A stretch of 64,000 bases of DNA from Porphyra umbilicalis (taxonomy: Eukaryota; Rhodophyta; Bangiophyceae; Bangiales; Bangiaceae): assembly GCA_002049455.2 (NCBI GenBank), contig KV918881.1, forward strand, positions 145,542-209,541, given 5' to 3'. This document shows positions 54,361 through 64,000 of this stretch, piece by piece. Position numbers and translations under genes: made by a program. The notes under the pieces were generated by a model. The model was not told the DNA's origin, ran no database searches, and worked only from the letters and a program-made list of their open reading frames with translations. Position 1 is the first letter of the stretch. Each line of letters opens with the position of its first letter.

Positions 54361-55942
54361 CGTTACCGTGGTACTGCGGGCGAGAACACAGGATTACAGC
54401 ATCAGGCGGACACCGAGTGCGCACGGCCGAGGCGAGACAAGAGAGAGATCGCACCAGAAGGGCCGATTGACGCTCCCGGTGTCCAACGTCTTCGTATGAC
54501 CACTGGGTCGATGGACTGGAGCTGTGAGGCTCGTTGTCTCTGACCTCGCCTGTGGAGAAGCGGGAACTTGGGATACGGTACTGTGGCGAGTTCGATACGG
54601 TACTGTGGCGAGTGCGACCCCATGGCAACGGGGTGTCAAAGATGCGGGCCATGGGGAGTCTGGCGCTTTTTGGGTGGCTGCGGACGCCCCTCGGGAGCAT
54701 CAGGCGTCGCTGGTGCGTTTCAAGTGGGTGTGGACGTCCCTAGGGGGCATCAGGCGTCTCTGGTGCGCGACGGCCGAAAGGACATGGTTCAGGATCCGGG
54801 CCAACACACGAAGGGTTGCCGGGGCGACGGACAGAAAAGGAGGGCTGAGACCACGAACGGAGCGCCGACGGTCCGACGATGCGGGTAGAGCACAAAGAAA
54901 GGTGTGGAGCAGGAGCACACGCAAGGGGCCTCCGGCAACAAGCAAACAGCTGCGCGCCGCAGACCGCGAAGCAAGCGCACACACTGCGCCGCCGGCGTCG
55001 GGTGAACGACGGTGGGTCCACCAGCCAGACGACAGAGGCGAGGCCGGTGGCGACGCCATCTGTCGTCGCGGCTCATTCGATGACCTGCCAGGCGTTGGGC
55101 GCCATTTGAGGCACCGGCGATTGCTGCCCCGCCCATTCGTGGAAAGTCAGCGGATCTTTACTTTTGCTCAATTTTGATACCCGAAATACCTGTGCTTTCC
55201 GCAGATGACCTCTCAAACTGCTGGCCGCTTGCACGGTGGCGGAGTCCTGATGGCGCCGTCGTCCCTCGGTTGTCCCTCAGCGGGCCACCACATTGCAGGA
55301 AACTTTCTTCGGGCGTCCCGCCGCAGAGCACAGCCGCGCCCTTTCACGGCCAAGTCCCACATCGACCTGGTGCGAGGGCGAGATACACGCATGCAATGAA
55401 GGCGTTAAGCACAGCGACTGTTCCCCACGTTGCGCAAAGCCGGGTGCCTTCGGTGAAGGTGCTCAAAGCTCTGCAGGCCGCGGCAGGCGGGTGCGGGGGT
55501 GGGACGGGGCTTTAAAAAATGGCCATGGGTGCCGTGGGGGAGACAAGCACAGAAGTGGAGGCGCTAAGATCTCGGGAGACGGAGGGAGGAGCGCCCAACT
55601 GTTCAGAAAAGACTGAGTGGACTGCAGTAAACGGAGGGTGGGTGGAGCCCGCACCACTGTGGGCAGCCAGCATCACGAAAAGGAGAACAAACCGCAGAAG
55701 GCAAAGTGCTGGAGCGACCACATTTCTTGTGTTCCTACGTTGGTCCTACGGGGCTAGCCCCCGCGTTCCTCCCTCTTGCACCCACCAACTGGGGCCTACC
55801 GCTTCCGCTATACGCTGCTCCTGCCGGCGGCGCCCGCCCTGTAATCGGCCCCTTATCCCGCACATCCCTCCATCGGCCGATTTCATCGGCTGCAGTACCA
55901 CTGCGCACCCCACGTCGACACGACGGCCTGGGCACGAATGGC
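54361..55942. other. Intergenic with short tandem repeats
   Basis: Upstream of the ePHD gene. Two copies of GATACGGTACTGTGGCGAGT (period 22 bp, near 54572 and 54594) and two copies of a GG(A)GCATCAGGCGTC-type unit of about 52 bp (54660-54770) are the only structure I can support. No gene is called. Confidence 0.5.
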
Positions 55943-56308
55943 TCAAGAGGAACGCGCTCCAGCACCGCACGTGGCCACCGGAGTTGTGGCCGCCGCCGTG
56001 GGGACGCCAGGAGACACCGGCGTTGAACCGGCAGCCGCGGGGGGTACTGCCGGCGGGGTCGGCTGGACGGTGGCCACGGGCAGTACGGGAGGCACGGCAG
56101 TAGCATCTGCTGCGGCTGCGGGGCGTGAGCCACCGCCATGTGGCGCGGCACAGGGGACCGGTCTGGTGGCCGCCCGAGAGGCGGCTGTAGGCGGCCCGCC
56201 AAAGCCAAAAGCGTTCGCAGCTTCGGCGGCCGCCGCGTTGACAACGCGCTCAAGCGCCATGGCCATGCTTGGCAGCGTTGCGCGTCGGAGAGCTGAGCCC
56301 ATAGCGCT
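55943..56308 (-). other. Open frame continuing after the family B copy 2 stop
   Basis: After the TGA at 56309-56311 the same frame stays open for about 120 codons, giving an Ala/Pro/Thr-rich peptide beginning near MGSALRRATLPSMAMALERV. It could be a read-through extension, a later exon or chance. Confidence 0.3.
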
Positions 56309-56794
56309 TCACAGCCACTCCGCAACCTGCGCCGCGGACAAAGTACCTGACGTTAGCATGTAGCCACGCAACTGCGAGTCCGACGCCTGCTTGACGACCA
56401 CCCCGGCCATCTCAGCGTCAACTTCTTCGATGGCGCACTGGTAGAGCTGGACAACGACAGCGTGAGAAATGCGCGTGGGGGGGCTTCCACCAAACCGCGG
56501 CGAGAAAAACTCGGGCAGGCGGGTTTCAAACCGCGCTCGCGTCCCCGCATGCCACCCGTCATTCACTGCCGCCGAGCCGTCTTTGACGTGAAGATCGTCC
56601 ACGTCAATTGGTGCCGTCCTTATCGACCCCTTTCGGACCGTATTCTTGCCTTTGCGGGTGCCGCCTCTCTTCGAGGGCGACGCCCTCTGCCCTTTCGCCA
56701 CGGCCGCCGCGTAGCGGTCCGTCCGGCTCTGCCGCCCCGCGTGGTGCACCCGCGTCGATTTCAGCTCCAACTTATTTTTGCCGCTGCCGCCACC

Positions 56795-56826
<32 letters not shown>

Positions 56827-57593
56827 CGCCGCCGCCGCTGCCACTGCCGCCGCTGCGCCCTGTCCCTCTGCCGCCGGAGCCCCGGGGCGTGCGCCCTCTG
56901 CCACGGCTGCGCCTCGCGCCGGCAGCTGCAGCTGCCGCTTCGCTCCCAGAGGACGTGCTCAGATTGCCTCCATGCTCACTGTCAGAGGTAGACGGCGTCG
57001 CCTCGTCAAGGCTGCTCTCGGCCGCCGAAGCGGCCAGGCGGTTCGCCGCCACAACGCCGAGGTGAAGGTTTTTGTAGAGCGTCTTGATCTGCGTCTTGTT
57101 CTCCTTTTGGAGGACAGCGGCGTCGCTGTTCAGCTCCTCCATGACATCGATCGTCTCGTCAATGTCCAGCCGTTCGACGTTCGTGTTCCCACGCAGGCGC
57201 GACGTTGCCACCCGCCGCATGTGAGCGTCCTGCGCCGCAGCCGTGGCGACGCTGACGGAGTTGTCAACCATGCTTTTGATAGACACGTCGGTCATGAGTG
57301 CGCAGACAAAGTCTTCCTTGCAGAGGGCCCGTTTGGTTGGCTTCCGCACAACTTGTTGAACCTCCACCGCTCCACTGTGAGCGCCTGCGTGCCGTAGAGA
57401 TGGCCAAACAAACCGCAGGTGTTGCATTTCTGCTTATGAATCACGTTGCGCTGACGCACTGACCGGGCTCATAAAAAGGGTGCCCCTCAGGCAGCGACCG
57501 CCGACACTGCGTCTGCCTGAGAGGGCACGTCCGCGCGTTGTGGGTCGGCCCGTTTGCGGGGTTGACAAAGTGGCAAATGCTGCTTTTCGTCAT
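56309..57593 (-). CDS. Cys/His-rich protein, family B copy 2 (two frame breaks)
   Basis: Paralogue of 49446-49820. ATG at 57593 opens ICHFVNPANGPTHNARTCPL, CRRSLPEGHPFYEPGQC; then CNTCGLFGHLYG, a VERW block and LCKEDFVCALM line up with copy 1. These pieces lie in three frames. One missing base near 57455 restores exactly the ten-residue spacing between the PGxC cysteine and CNTC. A second missing base between about 57330 and 57375 joins VERW to KEDFVC. The rest (to 56309) has a coiled-coil-like segment (ETIDVMEELNSDAAVLQKEN), a Ser/Gly/Arg-rich linker, and a C-terminal domain (RFETRLPEFFSPRF... LYQCAIEEVDAEM). Function unknown. Confidence 0.6.
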
Positions 57594-57609
57594 GACGACC
57601 GACGTCCCG

Positions 57610-57850
57610 CCGTCACCGCCGTCGCCACCGGCCACCGTCGCCACCGTCACCGCCGTCGCCACCGGCCGCCGTCACCACCGTCACCGCCGTCGCCACCGGC
57701 CGCCGTCGCCACCGTCACCGCCGGCGCCACCGTCACCGCCGTCGCCACCGTCACCGCCGTCGCCACCGTCACCGCCGTCGCCACCGTCACCGCCGTCGCC
57801 ACCGTCAACGCCGTCGCCACCGTCACCATTGTCAGCACCTGCCGCAGTTG
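57610..57850. repeat. CCGTCGCCACCGTCACCG minisatellite
   Basis: Eighteen-bp (and related) units of CCGTCACCGCCGTCGCCA repeat more than ten times and degrade to about 58150. They are open as Val/Ala/Thr or Pro/Ser peptides in several frames. The array adjoins the start of the family B copy 2 gene. Confidence 0.85.
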
Positions 57851-58549
57851 CCACGTGCCCCCGTCTCACCGTCACCACCGTGAGCACCGCCCGCCGTCGC
57901 CACCGCCCGCAGTCGCCACCTTCACGCGTTGACACCAGCCGCCGTCCCACCGCGACCGCCGTCGGTACCTGCCGCCGTTTCCACTCGCAACCGTCGCCAC
58001 CTGCCGCCGTCCCACCGTCACTGCCGTCTTCGGGAACTGGCGCCGTCCCACAGCGACCGCCGTGGACACCTACCACCGTCGCCACCTGCCACCGTCCCAA
58101 CGCCACCGTTCCACCACCACCGTCCCACCGCCATCGCCGTCGGCACCTGCCGCCGCCGACACATGCCGCCGCTGTCATCACCGCCATCGCGGCGACGACC
58201 CACGCCCCCCGGGTTGCGGCACTGACGGCAGGTTGGGGCATTACTCTCGTGAGTCGGCGCTGGAAGGGTCGTCTCAATGTATGCAGCCTCGCGTGGCGGC
58301 CTGTCTATAGCAGGCGCGGGGCTCGGTTGGCTGCAACAGAAACAGGCGCGGGGCTCAGTCGGCTGCGACGGGAACAGGCGCGCGGCTCAGTCGGCTGCGA
58401 CGGGAACAGGCGTGCAGGCAACATGTCGGAACGGGATGCACATTGAAAACATCGGCTGTGATGTCATGATCCCGCGGTCCTCCATTACTATTGGCTGTGG
58501 CGAAGATCGAGATCAATTCAGAGCACAATCGAGACTAAGTGGTCCATAA

Positions 58550-59101
58550 GAGCATCTCCACCAATGGAGCCAACCGTCCAACCCAACGGCCACGTGTGCA
58601 CAACGTGTGGTGCTGTCACTGGCTCTCCAAACGCAGAGCTAAAACTGAGCAGATCACGTCTCAAGCTTGGGCTCGTCTCGACGTCTCTGGCGGTGGGCCT
58701 CTTTTGTGGCACGCCAGTATTCCCACAGATGCACGACAGAGAATCTCCATGACTGCCAGATCGTCTCGCAACTGTCTGCAAGCCACGGGTCACGCTTTCT
58801 ATTGGCTTTCGTAGTTCGAACAGGGAACCAGGGGTTGGCCAAACGACTCGGGGCGTCTCCAAACAGGCCTGTTTGGAGTGGCGCTGCCGTTCAAGCTCCA
58901 AAAGTAGGGCGATCCCGCGAGGCCACCACGAGATGCATTAACGGATTAGAAAATGTGAACCGGTCTATTTATGGGCCGTCACAGCCCCATCACACCCTAG
59001 TTTTGGAGCGGATCCCAGCCACCAGTGCTCCAACCGTCCAAACGGCCAAACAGTGCCACGTTTGGCTATTTGGACGGTTGGAGCCATTGGTGGAGACGCT
59101 C
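58550..59101. mobile_element. PIF/Harbinger-like MITE, 552 bp
   Basis: Terminal inverted repeats of about 34 bp, GAGC(A/G)TCTCCACCAATGG followed by (A/C)(G/T)CCAACCGTCCAA, lie at 58550-58583 and 59068-59101. A TAA duplication flanks both ends (58547-58549 and 59102-59104). TWA targets and GAGC/GGGC-type ends are typical of PIF/Harbinger. No transposase is encoded. Confidence 0.88.
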
Positions 59102-59103
59102 TA

Positions 59104-59160
59104 ATAGTTTGGGCAAACTACGCCTCCCGCGGCGTGGCCAAAATTGGGAAAACCACCATA
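59104..59160 (-). repeat. 57-bp dispersed repeat, copy 2
   Basis: Exact reverse complement of 39189-39245. It abuts the right end of the Harbinger-like MITE. Confidence 0.9.
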
Positions 59161-60460
59161 GATAATGTATTAGCCTGTTGCACGCTTTACACCGGCTCCC
59201 TCCAGGCTCTGTGTCGCGAGCTGGGGGTGCGACGCGGTCATCACACAGTATCTGAGGTGGAGAGTGGAGTGTGCAGACATACAGTCTTTCTCCAGAAAAT
59301 CCCGCAGTCCCAGAAGCTAACATGTGCAGGCAACACTTCTCACTCGAACAAAGTGGCCAATTTTCGACCGGAACCTGGTGACAATCTGCCCATTTTCCTG
59401 AGGACTTCCAAAACAGGAGTGGACCACCACGCTTCATGAGCTGCCACAGGCTGTCTCAGGATGTACTCGCTAGATATGATCAGAACCCTTACGCCGCAGT
59501 TCACGTGCCAACGATCATTCATGCCGATATTAATGACGTGGCGTTGGCTTCAGCTGTTAGGATCGACAAGAGTGCGTTTGGGGCAACGACATGGAGCACT
59601 GTTGCGATGGGTTGGAAACACTGCCACACATGTGCCGATGTCAGTCATCTGTCATTGGCTGACCAGCAGCACAGCAGAAGCTGCGCTGCCACAGGCCAAT
59701 GAACGTTCGGGAACCGACATCTTCGGGAACAGTTGCCATCAACAGTTCCCCACATGTTACCCTCTCAGAAGGGTCTGTGGGCCAGGGCGTCCACTTGCCC
59801 GGAAAGACGGACCAACAGATCACTTTTTTTGGCCGGCTGGCACACTCTCGTCTGCAGTTTTCCTGACCATGCCGCCGATCGAAGGGAACCGTGCTCGCAC
59901 CTGTCTGGCATGCGCAAACGCTCTGCGCGTGGTCTGCCCGCAGTGATCGAGTGCGCCCGGGCCCGCTTGGATTAGACCTTGCACGTCCTGCGTGTCACAT
60001 CAATCACGAGGGTCATGGAGACACTGGTTGCATGGCCGATAAGCAAGACCTCTCCATTTTGAGCAGTTATGTCTAATTCGAGTCGGTTAGCACACGATAG
60101 CATCGCGGCACGCACAAATCCGATGCAACTGACACTACTGCACTGTTGCGTTGCACTAATCGCTGCAAGCAAAGATGATCAACATCTGTGACAGATCAGT
60201 TCCAAAGTGCAATATAACGCGGACGAAATGTGAATCGTCGTCGCACATCTACGAATATGTGTGGCCCGCATTCGTTCACACCACAGCACGGGACGATCCA
60301 GTGCCGCGACCTCGTTTGAGGCGCCACCACCCGGTGGGTGGGGGTGCACCACCACCTAGCCGGGTGCGGTGGAGCGTGCGCCAGCCTCCTCTCCACGACC
60401 GTCGTCCCTGTTACGCGCATCAATGGCTGATCTTCCTTCGCCCTCCCCGCGCGACACCGT
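59161..60460. other. No gene recognised
   Basis: AT-richer intergenic sequence. No gene, RNA or element end can be supported. Confidence 0.4.
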
Positions 60461-60469
60461 GACCTTACC

Positions 60470-61007
60470 TGTGTGGTTACAGGTATGCTTAGACACGCAC
60501 CCTATCTTTGTATGCCTCTGATTTGTATCGTCGGCTACATGTCCAGCTGAGCATGTGGTTAGTGATGATGTTGTGACTGGCCTGCATTGGATGATGTTCC
60601 TCACGTACTTTCGGAGATGCATGGATACAGTGGTGCTTGTGGTATTAATAACGTTAGTTCAATTACCAGTGTACTGAGACCGACCGTAGCCAGGCAATAA
60701 AGCGAGTTCTATCGCCGTCGCGGCGAGGAAGAAGACCTTTTGTTGAAGGGCATCCGATGGGGAGCCGGGTGGTGCCCACGACGGCGACCCCGGACCCATG
60801 GTGGTTTAATACAAACAACGGCACTGGTCGATCGACCATCCGATCAAGCGATCGTAATGAGTGCCGGCAGACAGATAAGACAGGCAAGCAAACAAGCAAT
60901 AAAAAATAAACAATGCGGAAGTAACCCCCCAAAGGGCGTGCCACAAGCCGAGTCACACACATCCGTGGATTCGGCCAGTCAAGGGGGCTACCCGTGGCTA
61001 ATTGCCA
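60470..61007 (+). repeat. Probable 5' LTR of a second retroelement (left end uncertain)
   Basis: The right end (...GCTAATTGCCA, ending about 61007) is fixed by the adjacent primer binding site. The left end is a guess because the 3' LTR is outside the window. The segment contains AATAAA-like signals (near 60696 and 60898), as expected in an LTR. Confidence 0.45.
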
Positions 61008-61009
61008 AT

Positions 61010-61020
61010 TGGTAGCAGAG
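61010..61020 (+). other. Primer binding site (3' end of initiator tRNA-Met)
   Basis: TGGTAGCAGAG, two bases after the LTR-like ...CCA end, is complementary to CTCTGCTACCA, the 3' end of metazoan-type initiator tRNA-Met (plants have CTCTGATACCA). Position and sequence are classic for LTR retrotransposons. Confidence 0.7.
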
Positions 61021-61440
61021 ATATGCTACATACCTCCAACGCGAGATTCGAACCGTCCCGGTGAGATCCGAGGATGGTGAAACCCGATTGGGCGATCGCG
61101 GCCCCTTACGGGCCCGCGCGGGCGCAACCGCCCAGGCGGTGGGAGCCGTGGGGGGGCGCGCCGCCCAGTCCCGATTGGGGGGAGGTGGCGGTTCGCCGTC
61201 GTCGGTCGCGACCGTCCCGCCACACACGCGTGGGCGTGGGTGGCGGGCAGCTGACGCTGCGGATCCGACCGGCGCTTGCGCGCACACGCGCCCTCGCACA
61301 GGAGTCGGCGTCGGCGTCGGCGTGGTGGCCAGACGGCCGGTTGACAGGCGACCAGCGTCGGCGTTAAGACCCGTTGGTGCGCGGGTGCGTCGTGCAACAC
61401 GCGTTGGGACAACCGTCGTCGGCGCCGAGTGGCGCTTCCT

Positions 61441-61656
61441 TCGTCGGGGGTTTGACTACCCCGACGACACGGCGAAAGCCGGGGCGCGGGTCCGTGGTGC
61501 CGAGCGTGGTTGTGGGGTTCACACCTCCAGGCCGGTTAGCACCGAGTCGGGCGCGCGGGGTAGCACCAGCTGGTTGTCGTTGTGCCGGCAGGCGCCGCCC
61601 TCGTCGGGGTGTTGACTCCCCCGACGACACGGCGGAAGCCGGGGTGCGGGTCCGCG
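61441..61656. repeat. Direct repeat in the retroelement leader
   Basis: A roughly 52-bp unit containing CCCCGACGACACGGCG(A/G)AAGCC and GCGGGTCCG occurs near 61441 and again near 61604 with few differences. Confidence 0.75.
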
Positions 61657-61796
61657 TTGTTATCGGCACGGGGCCATCCCGTGTCTTCGTGCTCGCGCAC
61701 AGGTCGCTGCCTAACGGCAAGGTTGAGTAGGGGTGCGTCGCCGCAAGGTGGCACACCGCGAGGTGTTGGGCCCGGTGAGTGTGGGTTTGCGCGGAG

Positions 61797-62100
61797 TGGG
61801 GGGGGGGCGGCGCGCACGGCGGCAAGGCGGCAAGCCCGGCGGCAAGGGCGGCAAGCGCGGCCAGCCCGGCGGCGACGGCGGCAAGGGCGGCAAGCGCGGC
61901 CAACCCGGCGGCGACGGCGGCAAGGGCGGCAAGGCGGCAAGCCCGGCGGCAAGGGCGGCAAGCGCGGCCAGCCCGGCGGCGACGGCGGCAAGGGCGGCAA
62001 GCGCGGCCAACCCGGCGGCGACGGCGGCAAGGGCGGCAAGCGCGGCCAGCCCAGCGGCGACGGCGGCAAGGGCGGCAAGCGCGGCCAGCCCGGCGGCGAC
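61797..62100. repeat. 39-bp tandem repeat
   Basis: Units of GGCGGCAAGGGCGGCAAGCG plus CGGCCAGCCCGGCGGCGAC repeat about seven times. All frames are open on both strands; the frame entering the downstream gag-like ORF reads Ala/Ser/Thr. It may be untranslated leader or an N-terminal extension. Confidence 0.85.
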
Positions 62101-62134
62101 GGTCAGGGTAAACACCCCCCGGACGGCCAACGCG

Positions 62135-64000
62135 ATGGCGGATTCCGCCGCGATGGCGGTGGACGGCGGCGTTGCCGGTGGCGGTGAGGCCATCGACGGG
62201 GCGCATGCCGCCGCGGGTGGCCACGCGGAAGTGGATTGCTCCGCGGACCCAGAGGTCTTGCGCCAGTTTCGGCCTCGCGGCTCGTACTACGTGCACGCCA
62301 ACCCTGTAGAGGTGGTCGATGGGGTCCCGCGGGTCACCGACAACCGTCTGTACGAGATGTGCGTACGCAATCGCGCTCGTGCGCACACGCGCCGTGTTTA
62401 CGCTCACTACGAGGCGTTGCCCGACTTCATCGACGTGATGGCGCAAGCCGGGTTGCCGGACCACGCGGGCGACCGCGTGGCCGAGGTCCATGGGGACCCG
62501 TACTTCGGGAACCAGGGACCTCAGCGTCGTGTGTACGAGGTGATGTCGTTTTGCAACGAGGTCGTGCGGTACCAACTGCCGTTGCACCCGTTCCACCGCT
62601 TGGTGTACGCCAATGCGCTTATGTTCCCAGTGAAGGGTACAGAGTCGATCGAGGCAGCGGCCAACTCGTTTTGTCGCTTATTGCGCAACTGGCCGAAGGC
62701 CGTCTTCCTCAAGAGGGCTCTCGCCGAGGACCTTTCGGTCCCTTTCGGGCACGACTCCGGTCTGGAGCCGTACCTCGAGCAGCTCGCGCTGGTGAAGCAC
62801 GAGGAGAACGACAATGTCGAAGATGACCGCAGTCCGCGGGTCACCGGGTTGCCGAACCCCTTTCGGCTGCCGATGTTCCCCTCCGACCACCGTCGGGCCG
62901 CTGACACGCGCTTCTTTCGCGGTCGCGAGTTGATGCCTACCGCGTGGGCGGCTGGATTTCTCCGTGCGCCACGGGCGTTCGACTTGTCCCGTTGGCTTCC
63001 GCCTATCCCGGACTGGGAGCCCCACACGGGGTTGTGGGTGGCGACCCCCGTGGTGGTGTCCTACATGGCGGACGCGTTGCGCAACGCTTACAGCTCCGTC
63101 TGGCAGGAGGTGTACTCCGAGTACTACTGCAACTTAGTTGCTGCGTGGGTTCACACCCTGCAGGAGGACAAGCTCTTCGTCCACTTGGACCCGAAGACGC
63201 TTCGTCATTTTGACGCGTTGGATACGTCCAAGTTGAAGGACGCGCCCGACGGCGAGGCCAAGTACGTCTTGTACGGCAAGATTCGTCAAGCCGTGACGGC
63301 GTTTCCCTGGCGGGAGGTCCTTAAGGACGTCGTCTGGCGCGACCGCGACTCCGGGGAAGCCCGGCAGGTGCGGGTCACGGTCGACCCGACCAAGGAATAC
63401 GGCTTTTGCCTGCGCCACCCTTGTGTCGATTTCGACTGGGCGTTGGACCCGAACGCGCCACTCCCGATGGCTCGAATTACTTCGAACCATCCCGGGGTGT
63501 GGCGTCGTGGTCGTCGGACCTGGGCTCACGCCGTTGGCGACGCCCGCGAGGGCCGCTACCGCCCGCGTTCACCGCGGCGCGATCGCTCGCCCTCTCCGCC
63601 ACGGTCGGTGGATGCCACTTGGCCGACCCGCGCGTCGTCAACCGCGGCGGTTGCCTTGTTTGGGTCGGCGCGCGCGCGCGATGTACGCGTTCGCGCGCCC
63701 CGCGGGGCAGCCTTGTCGGCGGTGGCTAGCGCCTGGGTCGAGCAGATCGCAGGCTTGCGTACCGCTGTTGAGCGCGCGGACGGACGGGGTGTCGAGTCGG
63801 CTTTGTCCATTATTGGACATGCCGTGGCTCGCGCCGTTGACGGCGAAGCCAACTACGGGCGCTTCGCCCAGCACCTCGAGGCTATACAGCCAGAGGAGGA
63901 GGCCGCGCCGGCGCGCTTCAACGCGCAGAGCATCCTTGGTCGTCGGACCCACGAGGGCGGAGGCCCGTCGACGGGGGTTCCGCACTCGGCGCGCAACACG
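62135..64000 (+). CDS. Gag-like ORF of an LTR retroelement, open at the right edge
   Basis: At least 622 codons with no stop before the window ends. In-frame ATGs are at 62135 and 62153, and the frame is open further upstream. The protein is rich in Trp, Tyr, Arg and Val with segments such as FRPRGSYYVHANPVEVVDG, VYEVMSFCNEVVRYQLPLHP and WQEVYSEYYCNLVAAWVH. An Arg/Ser-rich stretch (RYRPRSPRRDRSPSPPRS) near residues 475-495 could bind nucleic acid. I recognise no capsid family and see no zinc knuckle or protease in the visible part. Gag is inferred from the LTR-PBS-leader order upstream. It could instead be an unrelated gene. Codon use includes more TTG, CGT and GTT than the core genes, fitting a separate origin. 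Confidence 0.55.
   Translation, partial: MADSAAMAVDGGVAGGGEAIDGAHAAAGGHAEVDCSADPEVLRQFRPRGSYYVHANPVEVVDGVPRVTDNRLYEMCVRNRARAHTRRVYAHYEALPDFIDVMAQAGLPDHAGDRVAEVHGDPYFGNQGPQRRVYEVMSFCNEVVRYQLPLHPFHRLVYANALMFPVKGTESIEAAANSFCRLLRNWPKAVFLKRALAEDLSVPFGHDSGLEPYLEQLALVKHEENDNVEDDRSPRVTGLPNPFRLPMFPSDHRRAADTRFFRGRELMPTAWAAGFLRAPRAFDLSRWLPPIPDWEPHTGLWVATPVVVSYMADALRNAYSSVWQEVYSEYYCNLVAAWVHTLQEDKLFVHLDPKTLRHFDALDTSKLKDAPDGEAKYVLYGKIRQAVTAFPWREVLKDVVWRDRDSGEARQVRVTVDPTKEYGFCLRHPCVDFDWALDPNAPLPMARITSNHPGVWRRGRRTWAHAVGDAREGRYRPRSPRRDRSPSPPRSVDATWPTRASSTAAVALFGSARARDVRVRAPRGAALSAVASAWVEQIAGLRTAVERADGRGVESALSIIGHAVARAVDGEANYGRFAQHLEAIQPEEEAAPARFNAQSILGRRTHEGGGPSTGVPHSARNT

Noticed and set aside
53594-54470. 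Plus-strand Gly/Ala-rich frames opposite the ePHD gene
   Set aside because: Complement of the Pro-rich N-terminus of the ePHD protein; no independent motif.
56462-57397. 311-codon plus-strand frame opposite family B copy 2
   Set aside because: The opposite strand shows motifs shared with the copy at 49446-49820; this frame shows none.
61020-61065. Possible tRNA because of GGTTCGAATC on the minus strand
   Set aside because: The T-arm stem does not pair (GACGG against CTCGC) and no D or anticodon arm can be drawn. The adjacent TGGTAGCAGAG is better explained as a primer binding site.
61364-62596. 410-codon minus-strand frame across the 39-bp repeat
   Set aside because: It is the complement of a GGC-type repeat and of the gag-like ORF; the peptide is repeat-driven (LAALAA/CRPCRR).

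Overview
The window is nuclear DNA of a eukaryote with a very GC-rich, repeat-rich genome. The conserved genes suggest a photosynthetic alga, most likely a bangiophyte red alga of the Porphyra/Pyropia type. That placement is an inference from four things: a plastid-type FtsY with a transit-like leader, a plant/algal-looking Mn-type superoxide dismutase with no leader, cobalamin lower-ligand genes, and short GT-AG introns. The organism cannot be proven from the sequence alone. Long G and C homopolymers are everywhere, and most long open frames are GC-driven shadows on both strands.

Layout. 0.5-6.8 kb: a tandem duplication, an unnamed two-exon gene (family A, copy 1) with an in-frame stop, a GC minisatellite, and a small three-exon gene on the minus strand. 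7.8-16.2 kb: a second copy of family A on the minus strand, whose first coding exon is split by a complete, very young Ty1/copia retrotransposon (10680-15638, 418-bp LTRs, 5-bp target duplication). 17.3-21.0 kb: a spliced three-exon Plavaka/KDZ-like DNA transposase. 21-29.8 kb: gene-poor repeats with one small TATA-preceded 58-aa ORF and about 2 kb of extreme GC sequence. 29.8-38.0 kb is the housekeeping core: plastid FtsY, Mn-type SOD with a 15-nt microexon, then divergent cobS and cobT. The cob pair is flanked by two MITEs of one family. 39-45.4 kb: a pogo-like transposase and a Tc1/mariner-like transposase with an in-frame stop. 48-57.6 kb: two members of a Cys/His-rich family and an extended-PHD protein. 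58.5-64 kb: a Harbinger-like MITE, then the 5' part of a second LTR retroelement (PBS at 61010) whose gag-like ORF runs off the right edge.

How it works together. CobS and CobT perform adjacent steps of nucleotide-loop assembly, so the pair suggests remodelling of pseudocobalamin or cobinamide rather than full B12 synthesis. FtsY serves plastid protein targeting, and SOD serves superoxide removal. Much of the rest is transposon-derived or belongs to families I cannot name. Six frame breaks in the conserved or family genes (FtsY x2, cobT, cobS 5' end, Cys/His protein x2) all need exactly one added base. That points to base under-calling in the assembly more than to gene death.
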